Assembly: GCA_017411835.1 (NCBI GenBank)
Contig: JAFQPG010000009.1
Location: forward strand, 1 to 35,375
Length of the DNA: 35,375 nt
Source: Ruminococcus sp.
GTDB taxonomy: Bacteria > Bacillota > Clostridia > Oscillospirales > Acutalibacteraceae
Direction of reading: 5' to 3'
The translations under genes were made by a program, and so were the position numbers. The notes beneath the pieces were generated by a model. That model made no database searches and was not told the origin of the DNA. It worked only from the letters and a program-made list of their open reading frames with translations. Every line of letters starts with the position of its first letter. The first letter of the stretch is position 1. Below are positions 16,873 through 23,279 of this stretch, piece by piece.

Positions 16873-17615
16873 TGCGTAAAAGTTTTAGTATAAAGATTTT
16901 TTCTGCTACTAGTTTAAAAATACTTGCGTGTGCGTTTATGCTTTGCGACCACATAGGCTTTATGTTTTTTAAGGACGTTTTGCTTTTGCGTGTACTGGGC
17001 AGGCTTGCTTTTCCATTGTTTGCGTTTTTTATCGCAGAGGGTTGTCGATATACTAAAAACAAAACACGCAGGTTTTTGAGTGTATTTATACTCGGTGTAA
17101 TTTGCGAGCTGTTTTATCTTGTTTTTACTCACACCTACTACGGAAATATTCTTTTGACCTTTTCGGTTTCGATTTTATTGATTTATCTGTTTGATGCTTT
17201 GATAAAATCTTATTATAAAAGCAAGTGGCAGTTTGTTTTACTGATTTTCACATTTGCGCTTTCTACTTTTGCAGTATATTTTTACTGTAGCAATATCGGT
17301 CTTGATTACGGGTTTTTCGGGGTGATTTCTCCTGTTTTAGCGTATGTGCCTTATGCATTTGAGAGTAAGGAAAAACTATTAAATGTTTTTGATAAAACAA
17401 ATGCATCACTACTTTTGTTTGCAGTCGGACTGTTTTTGACCATATTTAGTAAAAACGCTCTTGACTCTCAGGCGTGGTGTTTGTGTGCGCTACCGCTTTT
17501 AGCTTTGTATAACGGACGGCGAGGAAGATTTAATTTGAAATACGCGTTTTATCTTTTCTATCCGTTGCACCTTGCACTTTTGCAATTAATACAGTTTTTG
17601 ATAGATATTTTTTAA
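16869..17615 (+). CDS. TraX-family membrane protein
   Basis: A 248-residue protein with about eight membrane segments. The N-terminus, LKILACAFMLCDHIGFMFF, carries the conserved D-H of the TraX/acyltransferase-like family. In plasmid F, TraX acetylates pilin, but chromosomal Firmicutes members have no proven role and no conjugation genes lie near. The start ATG overlaps the thioesterase stop codon (ATGATG at 16869), so translational coupling is likely; the first or second ATG could be used. Pairing with an acyl-ACP thioesterase hints at lipid or acyl-group chemistry, which is inference. Confidence 0.82.
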   Translation: MMRKSFSIKIFSATSLKILACAFMLCDHIGFMFFKDVLLLRVLGRLAFPLFAFFIAEGCRYTKNKTRRFLSVFILGVICELFYLVFTHTYYGNILLTFSVSILLIYLFDALIKSYYKSKWQFVLLIFTFALSTFAVYFYCSNIGLDYGFFGVISPVLAYVPYAFESKEKLLNVFDKTNASLLLFAVGLFLTIFSKNALDSQAWCLCALPLLALYNGRRGRFNLKYAFYLFYPLHLALLQLIQFLIDIF

Positions 17616-17620
17616 AAATA

Positions 17621-17649
17621 AAAAGGTCTTGTTTACTCAAGACCTTTTT
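17621..17649 (+). terminator. Terminator after traX-like gene
   Basis: AAAAGGTCTTG, TTTACT, CAAGACCTTTTT. Confidence 0.9.
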
Positions 17650-17684
17650 CTATATAGTTTTTAAACTGAAAAGACAAATCGCCA

Positions 17685-17713
17685 TTGTGTATTTAAAATG
17701 ATTGTTGTATAAT
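17685..17713 (+). promoter_or_regulatory. Promoter for the 17.7-19.4 kb gene run
   Basis: TTGTGT (17685-17690), 17-bp spacer, TATAAT (17708-17713), about 30 bp before the first ATG. Confidence 0.65.
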
Positions 17714-17744
17714 TAGTGTGTAAAAAGCAGAAAGGACTAAACTT

Positions 17745-18113
17745 ATGAAATACGATTATATTTATGATACAAGCACTCAAAACACTGAGCAAGAATATGA
17801 GCTCAATCGTGAAGGAGACTGCCTTGCTAAAATCTTATTAAAGGAGCAAAATTTTGCACTCGAGATTAATTCACAAGGCGAAGTAGTCCTTTATGATATT
17901 GACGGCAAAGTTATTGATACTAAGAAAATCAAGTCCGAGAAGTATCCTGACAAAAAATTCAGCGATGTGATAATTAAAATTTTCAGCGACAAAGTACAGC
18001 TTAATATGTTGATGAAAAAGTATGTCGACCACTATCCACATTGTGACGGTGAGTATGACAGATGGAGTGTTATCCATACCGAGAATATCCCTGTGACTTT
18101 TGAAATTAAGTAA
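17745..18113 (+). CDS. Hypothetical protein, 122 aa
   Basis: I do not recognise this protein. It is soluble, acidic-to-neutral, with alternating strands (FALEINSQGEVVLYDIDGKVI) and a C-terminal patch with DHYPHCDGEYDRWS that could bind a metal. AGAAAGGA precedes the ATG and a good promoter lies upstream. It starts a likely operon of four small genes (two GNATs and an MmcQ/YjbR protein) separated by 15 to 27 bp. Confidence 0.7.
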   Translation: MKYDYIYDTSTQNTEQEYELNREGDCLAKILLKEQNFALEINSQGEVVLYDIDGKVIDTKKIKSEKYPDKKFSDVIIKIFSDKVQLNMLMKKYVDHYPHCDGEYDRWSVIHTENIPVTFEIK

Positions 18114-18131
18114 TTTTATAGAGGAAAAATT

Positions 18132-18608
18132 ATGTCTAAACTTACCTTTAGATACGCACAAAAAAGCGATTGTGCGCTGATACTTGAATTTATCAAAGAG
18201 CTTGCTCAATATGAAAAGATGCTCTCTGAGGTCGTCGCGACCGAAGAACTGCTTAATGAGTGGATATTTGAAAAGAAAAAGGCAGAGGTCATCTTTGCTT
18301 GTGAGGACTCAAAGGAAGTCGGCTTTGCACTTTTCTTCCACAATTTTTCTACCTTCTTAGGTCGTGCGGGAGTGTATCTTGAGGACCTCTACGTAAAGCC
18401 TTCCTACAGAGGCAAAGGCTACGGCAAAGCAATACTCAAAAAGTTAGCGCAAATAACCGTCGAGCGTGGTTGTGGTCGACTTGAATGGTCGTGCCTTGAC
18501 TGGAACAAACCGAGCATCGATTTTTACTTGTCCTTGGGTGCTACTAGAATGGACGAATGGACGGTATATCGCCTTACAGGCGAAACTCTAAAAGCATTAG
18601 CAGAGTAA
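18132..18608 (+). CDS. GNAT N-acetyltransferase (diamine/polyamine acetyltransferase-like)
   Basis: A 158-residue GNAT enzyme. The acetyl-CoA loop is VKPSYRGKGYGKAILKKLA with the R-x-x-G-x-G/A signature, preceded by the strand LEDLYV. The C-terminal WNKPSIDFYLSLGA is typical of the spermidine/diamine acetyltransferase-like branch, which includes the eukaryotic SSAT family. GAGGAAA lies before the ATG. The substrate is not proved by sequence. Confidence 0.82.
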   Translation: MSKLTFRYAQKSDCALILEFIKELAQYEKMLSEVVATEELLNEWIFEKKKAEVIFACEDSKEVGFALFFHNFSTFLGRAGVYLEDLYVKPSYRGKGYGKAILKKLAQITVERGCGRLEWSCLDWNKPSIDFYLSLGATRMDEWTVYRLTGETLKALAE

Positions 18609-18634
18609 TCTGAATATTCATAAGGAAACAAGCT

Positions 18635-18970
18635 ATGAAAACAAGACAGGAAGTTATCGACTATTGTATGACGTTTGAAAATGTATATACTGATGCACCG
18701 TTTCACGATGATAACTGGATACTGCTTAGATACAAGCCGAACAAGCGCGCCTTTGCGTGGACTTATGAGCGAAATGGTCAGATGTGCGTAAATGTAAAGG
18801 TCGACCCGCAGTGGCGTGATTTCTGGCGCGAGCTCTACATCGGTGTAACACCGGGCTACCATCAAAACAAAGACCACTGGAACACCATTATCTTAGACGG
18901 CACAGTAAAAGAAGATGACATCAAAACTATGATAGCCGAGAGCTACGAGCTGATTAAGAATAAGAGGTAA
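18635..18970 (+). CDS. MmcQ/YjbR-family protein
   Basis: A 111-residue protein with the CyaY-like fold of the MmcQ/YjbR family: MKTRQEVIDYCMTFENVYTD at the start, WILLRYKPNKRAFAW in the middle, and the conserved PGYHQNKDHWNTIILDG near the end. The family is described as DNA-binding but its role is not settled. Full family length. Second-last gene of the small operon. Confidence 0.85.
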   Translation: MKTRQEVIDYCMTFENVYTDAPFHDDNWILLRYKPNKRAFAWTYERNGQMCVNVKVDPQWRDFWRELYIGVTPGYHQNKDHWNTIILDGTVKEDDIKTMIAESYELIKNKR

Positions 18971-18996
18971 ATTTTTGTCATATAATGAGGTTTATT

Positions 18997-19449
18997 ATGA
19001 GCAACTTAGAATTTATTAAACTGACAGACAGACCAGAGCTTTTGCAAGCATCAGCACGGTGGTTTAATAGTAAGTGGGGTGTACCGGAAAGTGCCTACCT
19101 TGAGTGTATGCAGGCGTGTATCAAAAAGCAGACAAACTACGACTGGTATCTATGTTTAGATAGTAAGAAAATCGTAGGCGGTTTAGGTGTTATCGAAAAC
19201 GACTTTCACGACCGACCGGATTTAGCCCCGAATGTTTGTGCAGTCTATGTAGAAGAAGACTACAGAGCAAGAGGCATCGCAGGAAAACTCCTTAATTTTG
19301 TAGTGGACGATATGAGAAAAAAGGGAGTTACCCCTTTGTATTTAGTCACCGACCATACCTCCTTTTATGAACAATACGGTTGGGAGTTCTTGTGTATGGT
19401 GCAAGGCGACGGTGAAGAAGAAAAAACCCGAATGTATATTCATAAATAA
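18997..19449 (+). CDS. GNAT-family N-acetyltransferase
   Basis: A 150-residue GNAT enzyme. The strand VCAVYVEEDYRARGIAGKLL carries the acetyl-CoA R-x-x-G-x-A motif, followed by helix NFVVDDMRKKGVTPLYL and the C-terminal FYEQYGWEF that is usual in aminoglycoside- or amino-acid-type acetyltransferases. Start taken at 18997, because TGAGG ends six to seven bases upstream, while the ATG at 18985 overlaps that site. Substrate unknown. Confidence 0.8.
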   Translation: MSNLEFIKLTDRPELLQASARWFNSKWGVPESAYLECMQACIKKQTNYDWYLCLDSKKIVGGLGVIENDFHDRPDLAPNVCAVYVEEDYRARGIAGKLLNFVVDDMRKKGVTPLYLVTDHTSFYEQYGWEFLCMVQGDGEEEKTRMYIHK

Positions 19450-19514
19450 AAAAACTTATAGTGCTAGAATAAAATTGTCTTTTAAGATTACCTGAAGTGT
19501 GGAGGTGGATAGAC

Positions 19515-20249
19515 TTGATAAAAATAGCGCTTTGTGATGACGTGGCTTCTGATTTGAACGACCTTTGCGCACATCTTGATAATTATCGACAGCAGAGCAA
19601 CCGGGAAATTGAATATGTTACTTTTGACAGTCCTTTTAATCTGTTGTTTGAAATCGAAAAAGGTGCACGTTACGATATAATTTTTCTTGATATCATTATG
19701 CCAAAAGAGAACGGAATCGATGTGGCAGCGGAAATCAGAAAGTATGACAAGGAAGTCAAGATTATCTTTGTGACCACATCATCTGAGTTTGCGGTGGAAT
19801 CATATGCGGTGGGGGCGTATTTCTATCAGCTCAAGCCTATCAGTAAAGAAGTCTTTTTCCATCTGATGGATTCTGTTGTTTTATCGTGCGAAAAAGAGCA
19901 GGCAGACAGCCTGATTCTCAGGTGCAAAAGCGGAATTACGCGTATCAGGCTACAGCATCTTGAATATTGCGAGGTTATTCATCGCACGCTGTTGATTCAC
20001 CTGACAAACACAGAGGTTTTAGAGTGCAGTGGCAGTCTTGATGAGTTGAGCAAACATCTGGAATCTCACGGAGGTTTTCTGCGTTTTCACCGTTCCTACC
20101 TTGTAAATCTGGAACACATAAAGCATCTTTCATACAAATCTGTCACGACGACAAGTATGGTACAGCTACCGATACCAAGAGGAAAATACCACGAAGTAAA
20201 AGACGCTTATCTTGAATATATGTTTAAAAAGAATCAGGTGATGATATGA
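19515..20249 (+). CDS. LytTR-family response regulator (AgrA/VirR-like)
   Basis: A 244-residue two-component response regulator. The receiver domain has the acidic pocket CDD at residues 7-9, the phospho-acceptor Asp59 in IIFLDIIMPKENG, and a conserved Lys-Pro (QLKPIS). The C-terminal LytTR DNA-binding domain (about 140-244) includes FLRFHRSYLVNLEHIKHL, the family hallmark. I choose a TTG start at 19515: GGAGG at 19501-19505 is nine bases upstream, and the longer GTG at 19497 overlaps it. The gene overlaps the kinase gene by four bases (ATGA). Probable targets are the next two genes, which share tandem boxes upstream. Confidence 0.92.
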   Translation: MIKIALCDDVASDLNDLCAHLDNYRQQSNREIEYVTFDSPFNLLFEIEKGARYDIIFLDIIMPKENGIDVAAEIRKYDKEVKIIFVTTSSEFAVESYAVGAYFYQLKPISKEVFFHLMDSVVLSCEKEQADSLILRCKSGITRIRLQHLEYCEVIHRTLLIHLTNTEVLECSGSLDELSKHLESHGGFLRFHRSYLVNLEHIKHLSYKSVTTTSMVQLPIPRGKYHEVKDAYLEYMFKKNQVMI

Positions 20250-21517
20250 GCAACTGGTTGTTTATATTAGATGGAATTGCTGTGAGCATCTTCGGCAGTG
20301 TATTGTCAGCGTCCTTTTGCGATTGTCTGAGCACCAGACGCAGGCGACTGCTTATTTACTGCTGTGTGTCGGTGATTTTATTGTTGCAGGGCATCGTTAG
20401 TTATTTTTTCGGTTTTGAAGTGATGCGACTGCTTTATCCGTATGTTGTTCATCTGACTCTGGTGCTGTCGCTGTATATTCTGACAAAAAGATTTTTGTGG
20501 TCCTTGATATCAGTTCTTTTAGCATATCTGTGTTGCCAGCTCAGAAGATGGATTGCGCTGTTAACAGTCACTGTGGTGTCGGGCGATGAAATGTTACAAG
20601 GCGCTGCTCAGCTGATTATTACTGTGCCGTTGTTACTGTTTGTGATGTACTTTATTGCACCATCGGTACGAAAGCTGAGCAATCAGCCGATAAAGCTGCA
20701 GTGGCATTTTGTAATAATACCTGCTTTGTACTATGTTTTTGATTACAGCACCGTGATATATACAGATATTCTGCATAGCGGTAACCCTGTGGTAGCTGAA
20801 TTTATGCCGTTTGTATTTTGTCTGGCATATCTGCTGTTTCTGGTGTATTATCACAATCAGCAACAAAAGGAATCACAGCACCGTCAGGTAGAGAATATTC
20901 TTAGCATTCAGATAAATCAGTCAGCACGAGAAATCAACGCCCTGCGTGAATCTCAGGAGCTTACACGACAGTATCGCCACGATCTTCGCCATCATTTACA
21001 GTATATTTCTCAGTGTATCGCTGATTCACAAGAGGAACAGGCTCAACGATACATAGCCTCAATTTGTCAGGAAATCGACTCACAGAAGGTGCAGCGTTAC
21101 TGTGAAAACGATGCGGCAAATCTTATTCTGTCAGCCTTTGTCGGTCGTGCAGAAAAGATTAAAGTTGAAATGAAAATTCAGGGAACACTTCCTGAGGTGA
21201 TTATGATATCGGGCATAGATTTGTGTGTGCTGCTTTCAAATGCGTTGGAAAACGCACTCAATGCCTGCGCACCTATTGCTGCAAAAGGTGTCAACTGTAC
21301 AATTGATGTGCAGTTTTATGAATGCGACGGAAAGCTCTTTTTACAGGTGATAAATCCGTGTGAAGAAAATATACGTTTCAGAAACGGAATCCCTGTGTCT
21401 GAACAGCCCGACCACGGAATCGGAGTGCAGAGTATCTGTGCCATTGTACGTCGCTATAAGGGCGTATATAGCTTTGCGGTGCAGGACTCAAAGTTCATTT
21501 TCAGGGTATCTCTCTGA
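20246..21517 (+). CDS. GHKL-type sensor histidine kinase (AgrC-like)
   Basis: A 423-residue membrane kinase. Six or seven membrane segments fill residues 1-205, a coiled-coil linker follows, and the H-box RQYRHDLRHHLQ puts the phosphorylated residue at His245. The N-box is LCVLLSNALENALNA (Asn332, Asn336) and the G-box DHGIGVQSI (390-397). This architecture is that of AgrC/ComD-type peptide sensors. No agrB or agrD-like gene for a peptide signal is visible beside it, so the ligand is unknown. Coupled to the response regulator upstream. Confidence 0.92.
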   Translation: MSNWLFILDGIAVSIFGSVLSASFCDCLSTRRRRLLIYCCVSVILLLQGIVSYFFGFEVMRLLYPYVVHLTLVLSLYILTKRFLWSLISVLLAYLCCQLRRWIALLTVTVVSGDEMLQGAAQLIITVPLLLFVMYFIAPSVRKLSNQPIKLQWHFVIIPALYYVFDYSTVIYTDILHSGNPVVAEFMPFVFCLAYLLFLVYYHNQQQKESQHRQVENILSIQINQSAREINALRESQELTRQYRHDLRHHLQYISQCIADSQEEQAQRYIASICQEIDSQKVQRYCENDAANLILSAFVGRAEKIKVEMKIQGTLPEVIMISGIDLCVLLSNALENALNACAPIAAKGVNCTIDVQFYECDGKLFLQVINPCEENIRFRNGIPVSEQPDHGIGVQSICAIVRRYKGVYSFAVQDSKFIFRVSL

Positions 21518-21529
21518 TGAACTGTCACA

Positions 21530-21602
21530 TACTGTCGATTCGGTGCAGGTGAGGTGCGATTGGGGACGTTTGACTTCTTTTTAAGTACAAATGCTTTATA
21601 AT
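21530..21602 (+). promoter_or_regulatory. Promoter region with tandem LytTR-like boxes for the TM2 gene
   Basis: TACTGTCGATT at 21530-21540 is followed 21 bp later by GAGGTGCGATT (21551-21561), sharing CGATT; a further ACTGTC lies ten bp upstream. TATAAT is at 21597-21602 with no good -35 hexamer at normal spacing, as expected for an activator-dependent promoter. The same box at the same distance precedes the lipoprotein gene. Confidence 0.55.
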
Positions 21603-21666
21603 GTAGTCAAGTCATATGACTGTGTATTCAGGTCATAGGCTACATAATAAAACGGAGGGTAAAACT

Positions 21667-21867
21667 ATGAGTAAAACAGCTGCTATTCTTATCACATTTT
21701 TCTTAGGTGGTCTTGGCATTCATCGTTTCATGGCTGGCAAAGCTGGTACAGGTATTGTATGGCTTCTTACAGGCGGTTGCTTTGGTATTGGTTGGTTAGT
21801 TGACCTTATCAAAGTTTGCACAGGCAAATTTGAGAAAAAAGACGGCACACCTTGGATTGCAGAGTAA
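21667..21867 (+). CDS. TM2-domain small membrane protein
   Basis: A 66-residue TM2 protein: ITFFLGGLGIHRFMAGKAG is the first membrane segment and the conserved turn, GIVWLLTGGCFGIGWLVDLI the second, followed by a charged tail. TM2 proteins sit in the cytoplasmic membrane; their function is not known in bacteria. GGAGGG precedes the ATG at 21667. It directly follows the kinase gene but has its own promoter region with LytTR-like boxes, and a multi-stem terminator follows. Confidence 0.88.
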   Translation: MSKTAAILITFFLGGLGIHRFMAGKAGTGIVWLLTGGCFGIGWLVDLIKVCTGKFEKKDGTPWIAE

Positions 21868-21909
21868 TTTGCACCTGAGAAGTCTTTAAGAATAATTAAT
21901 CAGTAAATA

Positions 21910-21964
21910 TGTAGTGACTGAGCTTTGCGCAACCTGTGGTTGTGTATCTTGGTCACTACATTTT
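21910..21964 (+). terminator. Structured terminator after the TM2 gene
   Basis: Outer stem TGTAGTGAC / GTCACTACA (21910-21918, 21952-21960) with an inner CAACC/GGTTG hairpin, then TTTT. Confidence 0.7.
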
Positions 21965-21983
21965 GCTTTTATAGAACAATATA

Positions 21984-22001
21984 GAACGTGTTTGCACGTT
22001 C
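21984..22001. repeat. Short palindromic hairpin upstream of the lipoprotein promoter
   Basis: GAACGTG, TTTG, CACGTTC. It lies ten bases before the LytTR-like box; role unknown. Confidence 0.45.
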
Positions 22002-22010
22002 AACCTGCTT

Positions 22011-22083
22011 TACTGTCGATTCAATACTCTTGCGGTATGGTTTAGACGGCTATAAGCCTTTTTTTGACAAAAGAGCGTATAAT
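22011..22083 (+). promoter_or_regulatory. Promoter region with LytTR-like boxes for the small lipoprotein
   Basis: TACTGTCGATT at 22011-22021 is identical to the TM2 upstream box. The second, degenerate box GCGGTATGGTT begins 21 bp later (22032), and TATAAT is at 22078-22083. From the ACTGTC start to TATAAT is 66 bp in both regions. Confidence 0.55.
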
Positions 22084-22128
22084 TTTACTAAGCTGAATGG
22101 CTAAATTTTTTTAGGAGGATGAAACTAA

Positions 22129-22461
22129 ATGAAAAGATTAGTTGCCCTTTTACTTGCTGTTATTATGTGCTTTGCTCTGGTAGCTTGTGGCGGTCCTGAT
22201 AGACAGCCTGCTATTGATGCATTCAACGAGGCTAGTACTGCGTTTGACGCTTTAGCAAACGAGGTTAATGCTAACCCTGATGCATATGCACAGGAAGTTT
22301 TTGACACACTCAACGAGATGGCAGACGTAATGCTCCAGCACAAGGAACTCCTTGAAGGCGAGGAAGAAATCAGCCAGGAAAAACTCGATGAGATGATGGC
22401 TTGGTATGAAGATGTACTTGTATGGGTTGAGAGTGTAGAGGCAGAGCTTGACGCTCAGTAA
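22129..22461 (+). CDS. Small lipoprotein, 110 aa
   Basis: Signal peptide with lipobox and Cys20 (MCFALVAC), then a short acidic helical domain (AIDAFNEASTAFDALANEVN, EEEISQEKLDEMMAWYEDVL). I do not recognise a family. TAGGAGG precedes the ATG. It shares a putative LytTR box with the TM2 gene, so it is probably part of the response of the neighbouring two-component system. A strong terminator follows. Confidence 0.8.
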   Translation: MKRLVALLLAVIMCFALVACGGPDRQPAIDAFNEASTAFDALANEVNANPDAYAQEVFDTLNEMADVMLQHKELLEGEEEISQEKLDEMMAWYEDVLVWVESVEAELDAQ

Positions 22462-22484
22462 TATCACTTAGGTACATATAAACT

Positions 22485-22521
22485 CAGGTGGATGCGCTGA
22501 AGCGTATCCGCCTGTTTTTTT
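22485..22521 (+). terminator. Terminator after the small lipoprotein
   Basis: CAGGTGGATGCGC and GCGTATCCGCCTG form a 13-bp stem (with G-U pairs) around TGAA, followed by seven T. Confidence 0.92.
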
Positions 22522-22647
22522 GAAGGTGAATTATACTATCAAGTGCAACAGTTTAAGAAAAAAAGAAGAAGTTCATACGAATCTATGTCACCGACGTTAC
22601 GGAATTCAAGTATTACGTTGGTCCGGAAGTGAAAAAACTTTATCTTT

Positions 22648-22834
22648 ACTGCTTGTCGACCGACTGCTTTGCATTCGGTACCCGACTTCGCACCTTTTCG
22701 CTACAAAACAGTAAACCATACTGTTTTGTGAGCGTCAAAGCCTTCTTAAGGTTCAAGTCCTGTGTTATATCTAAATATAAAAAGAGCAGACACTCTAATG
22801 AGTATCTGCTCTTTCTATGGTCGAGGTGACAGGA
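22648..22834. repeat. Repeat unit A, about 187 bp, tRNA-Pro-derived
   Basis: First copy of a direct repeat whose second copy starts at 22861. It contains ACTGCTTGTCGACC, a perfect hairpin ACAAAACAGTA/TACTGTTTTGT (22703-22729), the piece GGTTCAAGTCCTGTG, the hairpin AAAGAGCAGACACTC/GAGTATCTGCTCTTT (22781-22814), and ends in the minus-strand tRNA 3' end TGGTCGAGGTGACAGGAC. Only the 3' T-stem and acceptor part of the tRNA remain. Confidence 0.85.
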
Positions 22835-22860
22835 CAAAGTTTTCACTTCGTAAAACCTTT

Positions 22861-23049
22861 ACTGCTTGTCGACCCAATGCTTGCGCATTCGGTACCCGAC
22901 TTCGCATCTTTTCGCTACAAAACAGTAAGCCATACTGTTTTGTGAGCGTCAAAGCCTTCTTAAGGTTCAAGTCCTGTGTTATATCTAAACGTAAAAAGAG
23001 CAGACACTCTAATGAGTATCTGCTCTTTCTATGGTCGATGTGACAGGAC
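22861..23049. repeat. Repeat unit B, about 189 bp, tRNA-Pro-derived
   Basis: Second copy, offset 213 bp from the first, with only scattered substitutions and small indels. The palindrome and the hairpin (22995-23028) are conserved. It continues without a break into the longer tRNA-Pro fragment at 23032-23077. Read on the minus strand the unit is tRNA 3' end, terminator, spacer. Confidence 0.85.
22995..23028 (-). terminator. tRNA-Pro downstream terminator (copy B)
   Basis: On the minus strand, AAAGAGCAGATACTC, ATTA loop, GAGTGTCTGCTCTTT followed by T-rich sequence, four bases after the CCA end of the tRNA fragment. Copy A has the same hairpin at 22781-22814. Confidence 0.8.
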
Positions 23050-23077
23050 TTGAACCTGCGGCATCCTGGTCCCAAAG
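23032..23077 (-). pseudogene. 3' half of tRNA-Pro(UGG), 5' half missing (probable att site)
   Basis: Read on the minus strand, the fragment has a complete anticodon loop TTTGGGA (anticodon UGG), the 3' strand of the anticodon stem CCAGG, a variable loop, a full T-arm GCAGG-TTCAAGT-CCTGT, acceptor strand CACATCG, discriminator A and encoded CCA. Upstream of the loop nothing pairs with the acceptor or anticodon stems, so the 5' half is gone. A tRNA cut exactly at the anticodon loop, next to its original terminator, is what tyrosine-recombinase integration into a tRNA gene leaves at the far end of the inserted island. Confidence 0.8.
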
Positions 23078-23279
23078 ACGGAAAGAACAATATATTCCGC
23101 TTGTTTCTAACCCTAACCACTACATATAGTGGTCTTTGCTACACGAAAGCATACTCTTTAGCACTCTTATCTACACTGTTTCCATGTACTCCAATTCCAG
23201 AAGTGGGACAAACTGTGGTCGTAAAAACTCTCCAAGTGAAAGAAACTTTATACACGTGTTTCTCGGATATATTGATTTG

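Noticed and set aside
16869-17615. TraX as evidence of a conjugative element at 17 kb
   Set aside because: TraX-family genes are common single chromosomal genes in Firmicutes and no transfer genes lie near it.
22064-22083. TTGACA with TATAAT before the small lipoprotein as a normal promoter
   Set aside because: The spacing is only about 8 bp; the TATAAT more likely works with the upstream activator boxes.
22648-23049. CRISPR array
   Set aside because: Only two long units with tRNA and terminator content; no short regular repeats with unique spacers and no cas genes.
22629-23120. Several 60-100 codon frames across the tandem repeats
   Set aside because: The frames on both strands share the same repeated peptide only because the DNA is duplicated; they run through hairpins and the tRNA fragment.
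23032-23160. Intact tRNA-Pro or an intron-split tRNA
   Set aside because: I looked upstream on the minus strand for a strand pairing with CACATCG and for the anticodon-stem partner and found neither nearby.
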